From Diplolepis rosae (lineage: Eukaryota > Arthropoda > Insecta > Hymenoptera > Diplolepididae), in contig JAPYXD010000715.1 in NCBI GenBank assembly GCA_030998225.1, forward strand, positions 8,002,501 to 8,066,500: DNA of 64,000 nt, written 5' to 3'. The notes beneath the pieces were generated by a model. That model was not told the origin of the DNA, did not search any database, and was given only the letters and a program-made list of their open reading frames with translations. A program made the translations under genes and the position numbers. This document shows positions 22,241-34,900 of this stretch, piece by piece (the first letter of the stretch is position 1; every line of letters begins with the position of its first letter).

Positions 22241-22829
22241 ATTCAGCGGGCAAGTAGTAATTTTTTCGGTTTTTTGTTATACAGTCCTTATTCCTGAGAA
22301 TATACAAAACCAAAAGCGATTTCCTTTCTTCTTCTCCTCTTGTGTTTAATACTGGGCACCTGAACTAAAATTTAGTACAATTCTAAACATACCGTTCACC
22401 TTGCGAGCATAAGCAATGAATCGCAGCATCATAATCTTTAATTAATAACGCAAGAACACAAAATCATGAAATGAGGTAAATAAACTATATATCATTACAA
22501 ATAAATCATCTACATATATCATATCTCATTTGCAAAAACTGAAGCTGCTAGAGAAAAATCAGCCTTCTTATTCTCAACAAATTGACGGATGACAGGAATC
22601 GCAAGATATCGAGAACAAGACATCCCATGAGTCACAGTATTCAGTTCAAAAATCTGAATAGACTCATTACGTTTTTCACGCCAGAGAATGCACTAAAATT
22701 TGCAATTATCGGAATGTATTAATATTTGTTGAAAGTTGTGAGCTTTATCCGCGCATAAATAATACGGACTCCCAACATCATAGTTTGACTGTTGTCACGA
22801 AGAACGAGATGATCCGGGATAAATACTCT
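22241..22829. other. no clear gene; probably decayed retroelement
   Basis: Lies between gypsy and BEL/Pao remnants on the same strand and may be degraded pol of either. No domain could be read with confidence. Confidence 0.35.
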
Positions 22830-23806
22830 AAAGGAATCGTTTTATCTATTGAACCAGTGCAGGACATGTGACCAAGTGAATGATAATGTCGCATATAATC
22901 TCGGTATTTGTTAGCAAGATCCTCATTTAGCGCGAGAAGTTTTTCCAAATGTGTTAAAAAAGCAATTGCGTTGTCCGGAGACTTCCCTAACTGCGTAGGA
23001 AGCTCAATATAAACGGAAGCTTCACTATGTATCTGCCTTTAGAATCTCTTCAGTGAGTCTTGGCGAAGTGCGCTTCACATCCAAGACCTAGGACTCCTAA
23101 GCTTAATTGAAACAGGCTTGAAAACATGATCAAAAACTTTAGCTTCTACGCCAGAAATAGTCACATGCATTCTTTTCCTCGGAATGCATAATAATTGTAC
23201 AGCGAATTCAATTATAAATGTAACTTCAGATCTATGGTCTAACATTGCGCGACCATAAACACGTCGACCATTATGAACCTCTAATATGACTCGAGCTGTC
23301 GCTAACAAAACAGCTGAGGGATTTCTTCGCCTTGCAGTTATATGGGAAAAAATCGCATCCCCATCTTTCAATTTGACTTTAGCTTCTGAGGTACCCTAAG
23401 TGGAATATCTAACAAGTTTGATGCATTCAAATGATAAACTGAAATGTCCTGTTCCCAATGCAATAAGGTGTGATAAGATTTTTTACAATAAGCACACGAT
23501 TTTTTTCTTTGAAACACTTCTCCCATCGGATAGTTTTGTAACATTGACTGTAGCCTCAAGAGAACGAATACACGAGTCACGAAACTTATTCAATTGACTA
23601 AGAGAGGGAGGATCCGTAGTATCCCTCATTATTAACTCCCATTGCTCTCGCGAAGTTTTATCTAACTTATTGATTAATATAAAAAGCAAAAAATCGTTCC
23701 CCTCATCGATCGGGCGATTGAGATTTCTTAATGCGGTCGACACGGTTACAATCACATTACACATCTTTTTAAAACATTTCAACCAATCTGAAATAATATA
23801 TGGCAA
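22830..23806 (-). pseudogene. BEL/Pao gag-protease-RT remnant
   Basis: On the minus strand 23483-23806 resembles the Gag-like DUF1759 region of BEL/Pao (INKLDKTSREQWELIM, then LEATVNV). An overlapping frame near 23430-23520 has a C-x-x-C...H knuckle (CAYCKKSYHTLLH). 23075-23371 resembles the BEL/Pao aspartic protease (DUF1758: ATARVILEV, RAMLDHRSEVTFI), where the expected DSGS active site reads DHRS. About 22860-22960 reads LNEDLANKYRDYMRHY and LGHM, as at the start of BEL reverse transcriptase. Several stops and shifts are present. Confidence 0.85.
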
Positions 23807-25204
23807 TTCGACAATTTTTTAAAAAATTTTTTATCAAAAGCATACGTTTGTTCAAGGTAGGCCCACATTTATCCACAGAACAGTTTTTTGTTCCCAGACT
23901 TAGTTTAATTTTTATTAACAATGAAGAAAATAGTTAAGAATCACTGATAATGAAAAATTATTATTTTCAACAACTTAACACTCTAGATAGTTTATTCAAC
24001 GTTTGTCCACGATTGATTACATTTGATCTCGTGTTCCCCTACGGATACATAGGAGTGAAAACTTCGTGTTCCTTTGATTGTAATAGCTGCACTAAATCGA
24101 TATTGTAACCGTTTTTCTTCCTTCTGATGCTCTTCATTAGTACAAAAGTGAAAGTGAGATTAAATGTAAAATTGTTTCTAATTTCGACAACTTTTTATCA
24201 GAAATTTTCAAAATGATGTAATTTGTTGTCATGAAGTATACAATCTGCGTACAATTTAAATAGAATAAAAACAATTACCATATAAATTTCGACTGTTTTG
24301 TACTTAAAGTACAAAATTAAAATTTTCTATTTCATGTAAAAAATTTTCAATACTATTCTGGGTGAACCCGACCGCTAGAGTCGAAAGCTTGATATGACGC
24401 GTATTACTTTATTAATGATTCAATCGACTTTAAAAAAAGGGGTTGTTGGCTGCCCGGTTTTTCTTCGGGTTGGTAGATTCTGGTTTAAACCTCAAAGAAA
24501 AACACTCCGTCGAGTCATAATGAATGAGTGAGAAAAGAGGAAAATATAAATCAAATACCTCCGGCTGACCTGTATGTTTTCAATTATGGGCTTTGAATAA
24601 GATGAGTCTTTCATGAAGGAAACCCTTATTGATCTAACTCCGGTCAGATAATCAGATCCTTCGCTGGTGGTAATCACAAGTCTTCCAATTGCTGGTAGGT
24701 ATTACTTTTGTTTAATGACACAGACACGTAATCTTCATATTGTAATTTGAATAATTGTAGCAGTTGACGAGTCAAGTAGAAAAAGGTATTTTTTTAGCAC
24801 TCGCGAGTACTGGCGAAGATTTATTAGTGGCGTGGCGACAGGCGAGTTCTGAAAACTTGTAGACACGCTCTGGTTACCACTTAGATTGCAGTGCAGGTCT
24901 GATAGTCTGACTTATATTGTCATCAGTAGTTTCAATCCGTAGGTTGAAAGCATGACAATCAGAGTTTTATGGTTTCAATAGCTTTGTCGAAGTCTTTAAG
25001 AATCTTGGGTGTCACCTACCCAAGCATCAACCTTACCATGCCAACGATTTAACTCCCGTGATGCCCAGGACTGCAGGCTCTGAGACCGTGCGATAAAAAC
25101 TCGCTACGTAAAGAGCTCGCCTCCTCTGTACAGCGGCTAGACGTTTGCAGTACTTTTCGTAATTGCATAGCATCCACCAAGATTTCGGCTCCGTGAAGCA
25201 TAAT
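23807..25204. other. no gene seen
   Basis: AT-rich DNA to about 24400, then more even composition. No domain was recognised in the short frames (for example 24492-24677, minus). Confidence 0.4.
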
Positions 25205-25310
25205 GGAACTGGCAGCGCGCTACTGGCATAAGTACTTCAGCTGGAAGTCCGTCTGATCCCGAAGCTTTCTTGTTCTTTAGGGAGCTTACCTCTCCTCTCA
25301 GCTCCACCTC
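25205..25310 (-). pseudogene. non-LTR retrotransposon RT fragment
   Basis: The minus strand reads LKNKKASGSDGLPAEVLM, the start of the reverse transcriptase domain of LINE-type elements. Only about 100 bp is recognisable. Sequence on both sides may belong to the same element but is too decayed to read. Confidence 0.65.
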
Positions 25311-25509
25311 TATAAATGGTAGAGCTTCCTGTTCCTCCGGTATCCGTGGATCGAAACCTTCTCCGACTTATCGGTGATTACTTGAGGGACCGCTTCATTG
25401 TCTACGAGACGCAAAGAGCTCATGGCAGAGTCGATCCAAGGCACCACCCTACGTCCCGACATATGGAATAGTTTCTATGACGGGATACTTTGCTTGGAAA
25501 TGCCTTAGG

Positions 25510-25800
25510 GCTGCTTCATGTTCTGGTACGCTGACGAAGTGGCAGGTGTCACCTGCAGAACTGGACGAAGTGATAGATTCCTTTCGACAAAGGATATGCG
25601 TTCTGCCTGAAATACTACGGCGATACAAAGAGGCTAGTGCAATAAAAGAGGAAACTAAGTCCTTTGCGAAGGATGAGAAGCGGTTCTACCGATAATTAAG
25701 TGGAGCACAATTACAAGACGAACAGATTGAGGTTCCTCAAGTCGAAAACCTCAAGTCAAGTCTTCTTTGGAGAGGATTTTTATATCCTTTAAAAATGTGA
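25510..25800 (+). pseudogene. non-LTR retrotransposon pre-RT fragment
   Basis: The plus frame contains RRYKEASAIKEETKSFAKDE followed by KRFYR and, after a stop, LSGAQLQDEQIEVPQVE. A basic segment ending F-Y-R before a spacer is typical of the region just upstream of RT in R2/R4-like LINEs. Clade assignment is inference. Confidence 0.5.
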
Positions 25801-26009
25801 GATCTGCTTTACGTCCGCATGTACGTTTGTTTACGCCCCCGAACAGAACTATTACGGTTATATCGATAAATCTTAATGCGGCCCAGCTACTTATTTGAAA
25901 ATTCGAATCCGATTTTATGGAAAAAGTTGACTGCTCGACAGAGCGAGCTAATTACGGTGAATCGCGCATTCTCCAAATCACGGACGGGCATCTAATTACC
26001 AAGAGGTAA

Positions 26010-26465
26010 TTTTAAGATTGAGGAACTTGTCTCGACAAAATTCTTCCGACTACGATGAATATCTCAAAAATTGGTACTTTCGTAGACTGTAATTATGATG
26101 AGAATTTTGATGACTGAAATATTCTCAGGATTGCATGTTTTTGGAAGTAGGAATTTGCTGATTAAAAAATTCTGAATGCCGCACTTTGAATGCTTGGTGG
26201 CTTGAGGTCACTGAAGCCTATTGCTAAATTGAATTTTTGCCTTTATTACCACACATAGCCTTGCGCAACTTTTAGATTGATAGCTAAAAATATTTAATAT
26301 ACTGATAAATAATTTATATCGTGTCAAATAGTTGATTATGCTGTGTTTATGAATTTCGGAAAATAGATTTTTTACTGGCTAGACTGATTTCTGGCGTTCA
26401 TGTTCAATCTTTTTGGGTTATCATATTTTTCTAACAAGATTCATCATTTGACAGATGAATTTGTG
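26010..26465. repeat. dispersed repeat, copy 1 (other copy 54307-54760)
   Basis: Both copies share GAACTTGTCTCG, TAGACTGTAATTATG, GAGGTCA(C/T)TGAAGCCTAT and CACATAGCCTTGCG over about 450 bp, in the same orientation. Each lies downstream of non-LTR retrotransposon remnants, so it may be a 3' untranslated region of a LINE. Confidence 0.75.
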
Positions 26466-26711
26466 CAGCATTAAAACTAAGTATTTATTTGAATCGGTCA
26501 AGACAAACTTGAAAGTCAGTTATTCTTTCCACTTCAAAGAAAGATCAAATGAAGATGACGAAAAAACTAGAAACTAAATTCAATGAAGCAATTACAATTC
26601 CTGTCACCCTTTAATACCACGCCTTCATTACAAACTAAAATGGACAATTGCAACTGGAAAAACTTAATTTGAAACAGAACATGATCTGTTTATAATGTTT
26701 ATAACAGTAGT

Positions 26712-27080
26712 GTTCTTAGGGATAGTCGTCTTTTCAAGGTCCAACAGGGGTGTGTTGGGGTGTTGAGAGTTAGAGCCCAAAATTTAACATGCACATTTTC
26801 GAAGAGCCCAAAAATGAAGGGGTTTTCTCAGATAATAACATTCTCAAAGAGATGACTTTTAGGTTTGCATATTCAGACAAGAGTGCATTTTGGTGTCAAG
26901 GGTTGGAGATCAAAATTCGATAGGTACATTTTTTAAGAGCCCAGTAAACAGAGTGTGTGTCTAGACAATAATATCTTTTAGAAGATGATTTTTGAGATAA
27001 GTCAAAGCTCCGTGGCCTGACAGGGGTGCGTTTTGGTGTCATGAGTTGGTGCCCAAAAATCAATAGGCATATTTCCACAG
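26712..27080. repeat. diverged tandem repeat, ~140-bp unit, ~2.7 copies
   Basis: Three diverged units are marked by ACAGGGGTGTGTTGGGGTG (about 26745), ACAAGAGTGCATTTTGGTG (about 26880) and ACAGGGGTGCGTTTTGGTG (about 27022). Each is followed by a GAGCCCA or GCCCAAAA block. No coding content. Confidence 0.6.
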
Positions 27081-28931
27081 GATTAAATTTATTTCTTGTA
27101 AAGCATCTAGTGAAACATTGGTATCGATACTCGTCCATAGAAATGTTTTATTCTTGTTATATCCGAACAATGCAAGAAGAAAACGATCTCCCGCATCAGC
27201 AATCGTATCCGGTTCAGCGTTTTCCCTCTGGAACTATTGAATATAGTCAATTGAATGCTGCTGTTTTTCCAGGACTGTTAGGAACTTCATATTTCCTTAT
27301 TTGAACACAGAGATCGTATCGCTTCCAATTAAGGGATGGAGAAATAGCATGTTGTCTTTAATTAGTTTTCTACCTTTTAAACTGTAAAAAGAACACATTG
27401 TTTGAAAATTTGCTTCTTTTTCTGACTTGGGGAATTAAATATTTTGGTGGACTGTGCCTAAAGCTGCTAAAGGATGTGACGTGGTAGATTTTACCCGTCA
27501 CTTAAATGAAAGACATTTGGGTAGACTCACCGGTATCACAGGTGGGGTTATGTCCCGAGGAAAAAAGTCGTATGGCGAGAGACCGCACTTACGCTTCCTG
27601 TCCCGTACGCACGACTTTCCTAGTCGTCTAGCAGAAATTAGACATGTGACCTGCTTCCGGGTCCGCGATTGGGTCACGCGATTAATTCGTGGGGCAGGTC
27701 GGGAATTTTACTGGCGTCGCGACTTCCTTCGTCACTCTTGTCCTGCGACTGTAAAAAGACAGGTGTTAACTTCGACTTGAACCTCCTCGAAGAATTTTAA
27801 GATTGCTGTGACTGATATGGAGGCTGAATTCGTATTGCAGTGTGATCCGGAACTCGACGATATAATTCAGGTAGCGTAAGTTGGTTTTATTACATTTTTC
27901 CTTTGGAAAGTGGTCCGGAAATACCGGACAATCTGTAACTAATATTGACGCTTCATGGCGTCCATCACATCTACCGAGACCACTTTGCCTCTCTTTCTCT
28001 CTTGTGTTCGCGAATGCTCCCTCTCTTACATTGGTATTTTTTACGTAATTAACTTCACTCTCTCTCGCGGTAGTAAGAGTTCAATTATTAAATTAAATCT
28101 TTATTAAATTCTTGTTCTCTCAGGTGGTGACGCGGTAAATTGAGTTGAATTGGCCATGTTGTCGCGTAAGACCCGGAAAGTTCCGAGGCTTGTATAATTC
28201 CAATTTCTTACCTTCCTTTTGATATTTTGGCATTTTCTTTGAAAAATTTTAGCTTGTATAGAGTCAATTTAGTTTAATAAATAATATTCTGCGAAGTTTC
28301 ATTTCAATTAAATTCTGGTTTCTTATTTATTACCCGCTCACTGTTGTGACTTTTATTTGACCTCGCCTTGTAATTATTATTATCAGTGTCTCGAGTCTCA
28401 TTAAGATTTAAATTAACTTTGTCACTTTAAGTCATGTGACCGGCGCTAAACCACGATAAGATAAATATTTTATTTTCAGGCAATTTTAAATTAATAAAAT
28501 ATGTTGGGCTGAATAGAGCTGTCAGGTTACGGGTAAGAACCTGCATCTCAAGGAACTAGGAGATATATATTTTCTTCAACAATCATTGCACACTCAAATA
28601 ATAAAGAGGATGACATTCTCGATAGCTGTATTAATAATAAGTGTTAATAATTTCGTATTCAGCATTGCGATGAATTGAGATTTATTTGCTTCATTCGATA
28701 AAAAAAGATAAAGGTGACAACAATCCCTCATTAAAAATAAATGGTTGGGTCTTACCAACCTGACTCAATCAGGTATTCCGCTCTATCCTCGTTTTAGTTC
28801 AAGATGCAATACTCTTTTTAATTTCCTATTGAAACAACTATTTTGTCTTTATTCACGTTGATATTTGATCCTATACTATTGGCGATGCCGTTTAATGGTT
28901 TAAAATGTAACTCTTTTCTATATGTTTGCAG
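27081..28931. other. upstream region of mRpS24; first exon not identified
   Basis: The mRpS24 first exon and promoter should lie here or further left, but no short ATG exon ending in phase 0 could be chosen with confidence. 27450-28200 is less AT-rich. A 108-residue frame (27454-27780, +) matches no family. TGGTGACGCGG at about 28124 resembles a retroelement primer-binding site preceded by a CT-rich run, hinting at an old LTR; this is speculative. Confidence 0.35.
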
Positions 28932-31900
28932 ATATCTCGCAAATCCTGCAGGTCTTATATTCACACATCAGCAATCATGGATAGGGTACAAGCTGGTCGT
29001 TATAAAGTGACACTTAAAAAAAATAGGCCTTTGACGTACGAAATGGCTTATGCGCCACATGATATTGCTCACAAAAAATCTTGGAACTCATGGAATACTT
29101 GTAAGTAAGATGTCTCGAATGATTAGTTAACTAGAAAAGATTCGCATGCCTATGATTCTTCAGGAATTTCCAAATCATCATTGTTGAAGATTTTATTCAA
29201 CGCGTTTTAATGTCTGGTATTTATGATAATTATGTTGAAAAATTAACAGTTCTTCTAGACAAATAATTGAAGAACGAAAATAAAATTGTCCTCGCCCGGA
29301 TTCAGTATGATCAGTATGAGAGCAGCAAAGAAGAGGAGGGGGTCTAAGGTTAGATTAAGGGAGGATTCTACTTTGTTGGGTAAAAAAAATCGATTTTTTT
29401 TTGTTTTGCTTATCGTATAGAAACATGTTTCAAGAATGTACTCCTGGAATTTCAAGTCAAAATCTGTTGAATTACAAAAGTTACAGGCCGTTAGATAACA
29501 GGCGCCGCGCTGCAGCTGCGAAACTGATCCTAGCGATTTTTTGTTATAAACGTCACTATATTATATGATCTGATTAAAAAACAAACATTCTGATAACAAA
29601 ATTTTGTAAAGCGACCTTGAGAACATAACTATGTGGAGTTTTAAGTATTCACGATATGTTTAACTATCTGAACTACATCAGCAAAGTTATGCTTCATTTT
29701 TCGGTCTTTCGGTCGTTGATAGGTTAAAAACTTTAAACCCGTTTATCTCAAAACCACGTTTTTCGACCTAACGGAAGTGATTCAAGACGTTCTAATTGAC
29801 CAATCGTTACAAAATTTGGCACAAATGTTTATCAGGGTTGTGTGCAGAGAGTGAACCATAATCGTCAAAAAATATCAACAATTGCTCGTTTTACATAATA
29901 ATTTGTGACAAAAAATTTGAAAAAATCAAGAATTTTTTTTAAAAATTCATAACTTTTTAGTTTTCCATTATTATTAAATGATCGTGGTTCATTATATGCA
30001 GAAATCGGTACAGATTAAGAATATGGCAGATTTTTGCGTTTCAGATCACCGGTTTTGGCTCAATTACTTCCATTAGCGAGTCATCTCCTCAAGAACATAC
30101 CGTCATTGTTCAACGCCCCCCCCCCCCCCCTCGCCCCTCTTTCATATAGCCAGTCAAAAAAAAAAAAATTTACAGAATAAATGTTTTTTTAAAACCATAC
30201 TAAATTGTAGCTCTATCTTTAATAGTTTCCTAAAGATAAATTCCTAAAAAATCATCGATTTTTTTTACCCAAGAAAGTAGAATCCTCCCTTAAGGTTTCC
30301 GTTTTGTCGTTATGAAGTCTCTTTACTTCTCCCTCTGTTTGTTTGCGGCTTAACACGTGGTCCCCTACTTATGGCATTGCTGGACCGCGATTATATGTAT
30401 TTTACGTAAATTATTCCCATCACAGGAAAAATAAATTGTGTAGTTAACTAGAGACGTAAAATACTTCAAAAACTAAGTATATTACCTTAAGTAAATTACG
30501 TGTCCATCTCTGATAAACCCCGACCGCTTTTACCGAATTTCACGAGAAAGATGTTGATTCTTTGCTCGGTTAACCCTTTTCTGGCCAAAATGTTTCTAGC
30601 GATTCGAATTCGCTCATTACTTGTTTCTATGGGGTTTCGATGGCACTGATTTCGAATTTGAAATTAAAAGTGGCGGATCAAAATTGTGAAAAATAGTCCG
30701 ATTTCGGCGAAAATTGGTAAAAAAAGGTTTTTTGGGGGTGTTGATTTCGAATGTGAAGTCAAGATTTAAATTGGCAAACCCAATATCAGTGTTCACAGAA
30801 CGTGGACGTAAACGGCCCCCACTACTGACCCATGTGGATCCTCACCAACCAAACGCGGCGTGTCGGTGTGTCCCCACTTTCTCGCTTCGATTTCATGCTG
30901 GCGGCTGTTGAGCTACCAGGGGTGTTAGTTTAAGTTTGCCGGTTTTTTCAATAAAGAAAACACTTAATTCTCAAGGGAATCTCATAAAAATTGTATTCAA
31001 AGTATTGACCATTGGATTCTACAAATTTTGCCCATCATTCAGGAAAATCATGGATACCATTTCAAAAAAACTTTTTCTCTTTCAAGGCAAACCATCCGAC
31101 GAGCCATTTTTCGACTTCTTCAAAATTGGCGAAGCGCTGCTCTGCGAGTGAGTGTCCCATCGATGCGAAAAGGTGACAGTCGGACGGGGCGAGGTCTGGA
31201 GAGTACGGCGGGTGCGATAATATTTCCCAATTCAATGCTTTTAATGCGTTCTTCACCACTTTAGTGGTATGAGACGGTGCGTTGTCATGTTGTAGGATAA
31301 CTTTGCCATGTATTCGGGCCCATTCCAGCCGTTTTTCGATCAACGCATAATTCAAATTGATAATTTGTTGTCGGTAGCGATCCGTATCTTCCGTCTCACT
31401 AGGTTTTAATAACTCGAAGTACACCACACCACACTGGTCCCACCAAACACAGAGCATTGTCTTACGGCCAAAGCGATTTGGCCTTGGAGTCGATGGGCCG
31501 ACCTCACCAGGTGAAAGCCATGATTTTTTCCTCTTCGGGTTCTCGAAATAAATCTATTTTTCGTCCTCCGTGACAATTCGATGCAGAAAAAATTTCCTTT
31601 CGAACCGTTGAAGCAGCATTTCACAAATGGTTTTTCGATTTTCCATTTGTCTATCGTTCAGTTGGTGTGGTACCCATTTTCCATACTTTTGGAATTTTCC
31701 CATGGCTTTTAAACATTGGCAAATTGCTCCTCGGGTCACATTTAGTGTTTGAGCCAATTGTTGTTGCGATTGGGTCGGGTCTTCATCCAATAACGCCTGC
31801 AATTCCTCGTCTTCGAACTTTTTCGCTGCACCAGGATGTTCATTGTCTGTTAAATCGAAATCTCCACTTTTAAATGGACAAAGCCATTCCTCACATGTTC

Positions 31901-34900
31901 TAATCACTGGAGCATGTTCACCATAAGTATCTACCATCAGTCGATGAGCTTCAACTGCTTCTTATCTTGCCGACCCTTCCCGTATTCACTGGGTGACTCA
32001 ATCTATTTTACTGGTTCATCGCGAGGTTAACATGTTAGGGTTTTTTTTATGATTAAGGAATCTATGATTGTACAAAAGTAACAATGGCAGGGGGGTTTTA
32101 GGAATGTGTTGAGACGGCCCAGCCTCGAGTTTCCGCCTTTTTGCGAGGAAACGGGAGCGAAATCCACGGAAATAGGATCGCGATAAGAACGAACATATTC
32201 ACACGAAACTCGCACGAAAGAATTGCGAGGTTTCGTTAAGTCTTCGCTCTGTAATTGATGATTAACTTCCAAACCGGAAGTGCATGTGGCACGAACGAGG
32301 CGATCTGGTTTTCACCGACATTTTCGTTCGTACTCTCAGTGAGCGCCGCACTAACCCGTGGTTGCTGCCACTCAACCGATCACTTAGGTTAAGCAGCTTC
32401 GTGCATGGTCGCTGGATGGGCGTCCCGCGTTCGTCTCTCTTTTGTTTTTTTTGCACTGTTTATTATGAATTTATTTATTTCGGTATATGTGGGCAGTTCG
32501 TTAAGAATAAATAAATAAATATTATCAATAATTAAAAATATCCAGACACTACATTAATTATTTCGCAGTTGTAAATTCTCGTTGTATTAGAGCATAAATA
32601 TAAAATTATAATTAGATAAATTAATATTAATTAGTTAAAAATGCAAAGGCTCTTTAGATGATGAGCATAATGCCAATCCTACGAATGAATAAATAATGCG
32701 CGACCATTTAATCTTTTTTTTTAATCGTCTGTAGAATGTTTTAAATCTTTACATGAGGTTAAAACTGCTGCTACCCAATAGGAGCGCGCGTCTGCTCAGA
32801 GATCGCGTGTGATTGGCACCTGGGGACACGGGCGGCCAATCAGCGAGCGCTTGAACCATTGAAGCCTATCATACCCCGCGACCCGTGCCAGGAAAAACGG
32901 CATAGGGGAAAAACGTTCTCCTTGTTGCCGCGCGGTATGCTTTTTCTTTCCAGCGCATACGAATTTTCAAACGCCTCCACTGGACATAATATGCGACCGT
33001 TTGAAATATAAGACGCATCATCGTAACCGCGAAATAATTAGCTTTCTTTTGACACTAATTTCCAACTATGAAACGGCCTCTAAAGGGGGGAAAACATCGT
33101 TTACCAGGTCTAGAAGTATGAAACCGGAATTTTTTTGTAAAAGCTACACGTCTGTTGTATGAAAATGATCAAAAATATTTTATTCAAAGTAATCTCCATT
33201 GCTATTTACACATTTTTCCCACCTCTCCCGAAGGTGATGAATGACACGCCAATAAAAATGTTCGTCTTTTAAATCAAACCAGTTATCCAGCCATTTTCGT
33301 ACATTTTCCTACGAAGTGAAGCGTTTTTTAGCGAGAGCGTGGCCCAGTGATGCGACAGATGGTAATTTGACGGAGCCAAGTCCAGTGAATAAACGGCATG
33401 CGCCAATATTTCCCAACTGAACGTCTCGATCGTTTCCTTGACCCGTTTCGCTGTGTGTGATGGGGCATTATCGTGAAGAAAATTGACTCTGTGTTGCCTT
33501 CTTCGATAATCCGGTCGTTGTTCTTGTAATGCTCGATTTAAATCGATCATTTGCTGTTGGTAGCGATTCGTGTTGACAGTTTCACCAGGGTTTAGCAGCT
33601 CATAATAGATAACACCCTTCTGATCCCACCAAACGCACTTTTTCGGTGGTTTTCCACGATCTTCGTTTCTCACATCAAAATTACCACTTTTGAATTTTTT
33701 AATCCACTCGAAACACTGTGTTTTGCCAAGAGCATATTCACCGTAAGCTTCAACAAGCATTCGATGCGATTCTGCAGCAGTTTTCTTCAAGTGATAACAA
33801 AAAACCAGAGCTGTCCGCAAATCGTAGTTCGTAGGCACAAAACTCGACATGTTGATGCTTGTATTAAATACACTGGTATATCGAACTTGGGTTGTTGTCT
33901 ACTGAAAATCTTTCTCAGCTGCTAGAGGGAGAAGATGGCGCTGCAGAAGCGGTCGCACGGTCCCTAAACTGATGGCAAGCACCATCAATAGGGAAATTCC
34001 GGTTTCATATTTCTAGACCTGGTATAAATTTCATAATTTACTGATCACATTAGATTTGAGCGCGGTCGCAAATTGAAGCGCGCGCATATTAATTAAGGTG
34101 GGAGTTAATCAAGAGGTGGAAATCCGAGGTGATGTGCTTGGTTGCAGACAGTGTTCACAGAACGTGGACGTAAACGGATGTCCGAGAAGTTGGCACCGCC
34201 ATTTTATATTTTCAAAAAAATGAAAGTTGTGCTGAATTGTGCTAGATTTGTGCTGCATTGTGCCGCAACAATTTTTTTGAAAAAATTAAAACTCGAGCCA
34301 AAATACCCAAAAAACTATTTTTTGACTAGCACCGCCATTTTGTTTTTTTGATATAAAAAAAGTTGTGCTAGGTAGCCCTTAATATATCAAAGAACGTGCC
34401 GTAAACTAAATTTCGATATCACAAACAGTTTTTGAGAAAAATAAAATTTTGAAAAAAATCTCAGCACCGCCATTTTGTTTTTTTTTTAAACGAAAACTTG
34501 TGCTAGGTTGCTCTAAGTATACACAGTATTGTGCTGCACATAAAAATAATGAAATTCAAATTTTAATCCAAAAAAAAGGAATCCAAAAAAAAAACAAAAA
34601 TATTCGAAAATGTGAATTTAAAAAAAAACAAAAGTTGTGCTGAGTTGTGCTAGGCAAACACAATAAATCTCTTCCTTAACCATTTTCTCTCAGACGCATC
34701 TTTTCCAAAATAAACACATTTTTGTCAATTTCAAAATTTGTTCAAACATATAATTTTCAAAAATGCGAATTTCGAAAAAAGAAAAGTTGTGCTGAGTTGT
34801 GCTAGGCGTGCACAACAAATCTCTTCCTTAACAATTTTCTCTCAGACGCATCCTTTTCAAAATAAATACATATTTGTCAATTTCAAAATTTGTTTAGACA

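Noticed and set aside
27454..27780. 108-residue frame as the first mRpS24 exon or a separate gene
   Set aside because: It has no transit-peptide-like start in phase with 28932, no donor site in the right phase and no recognisable domain.
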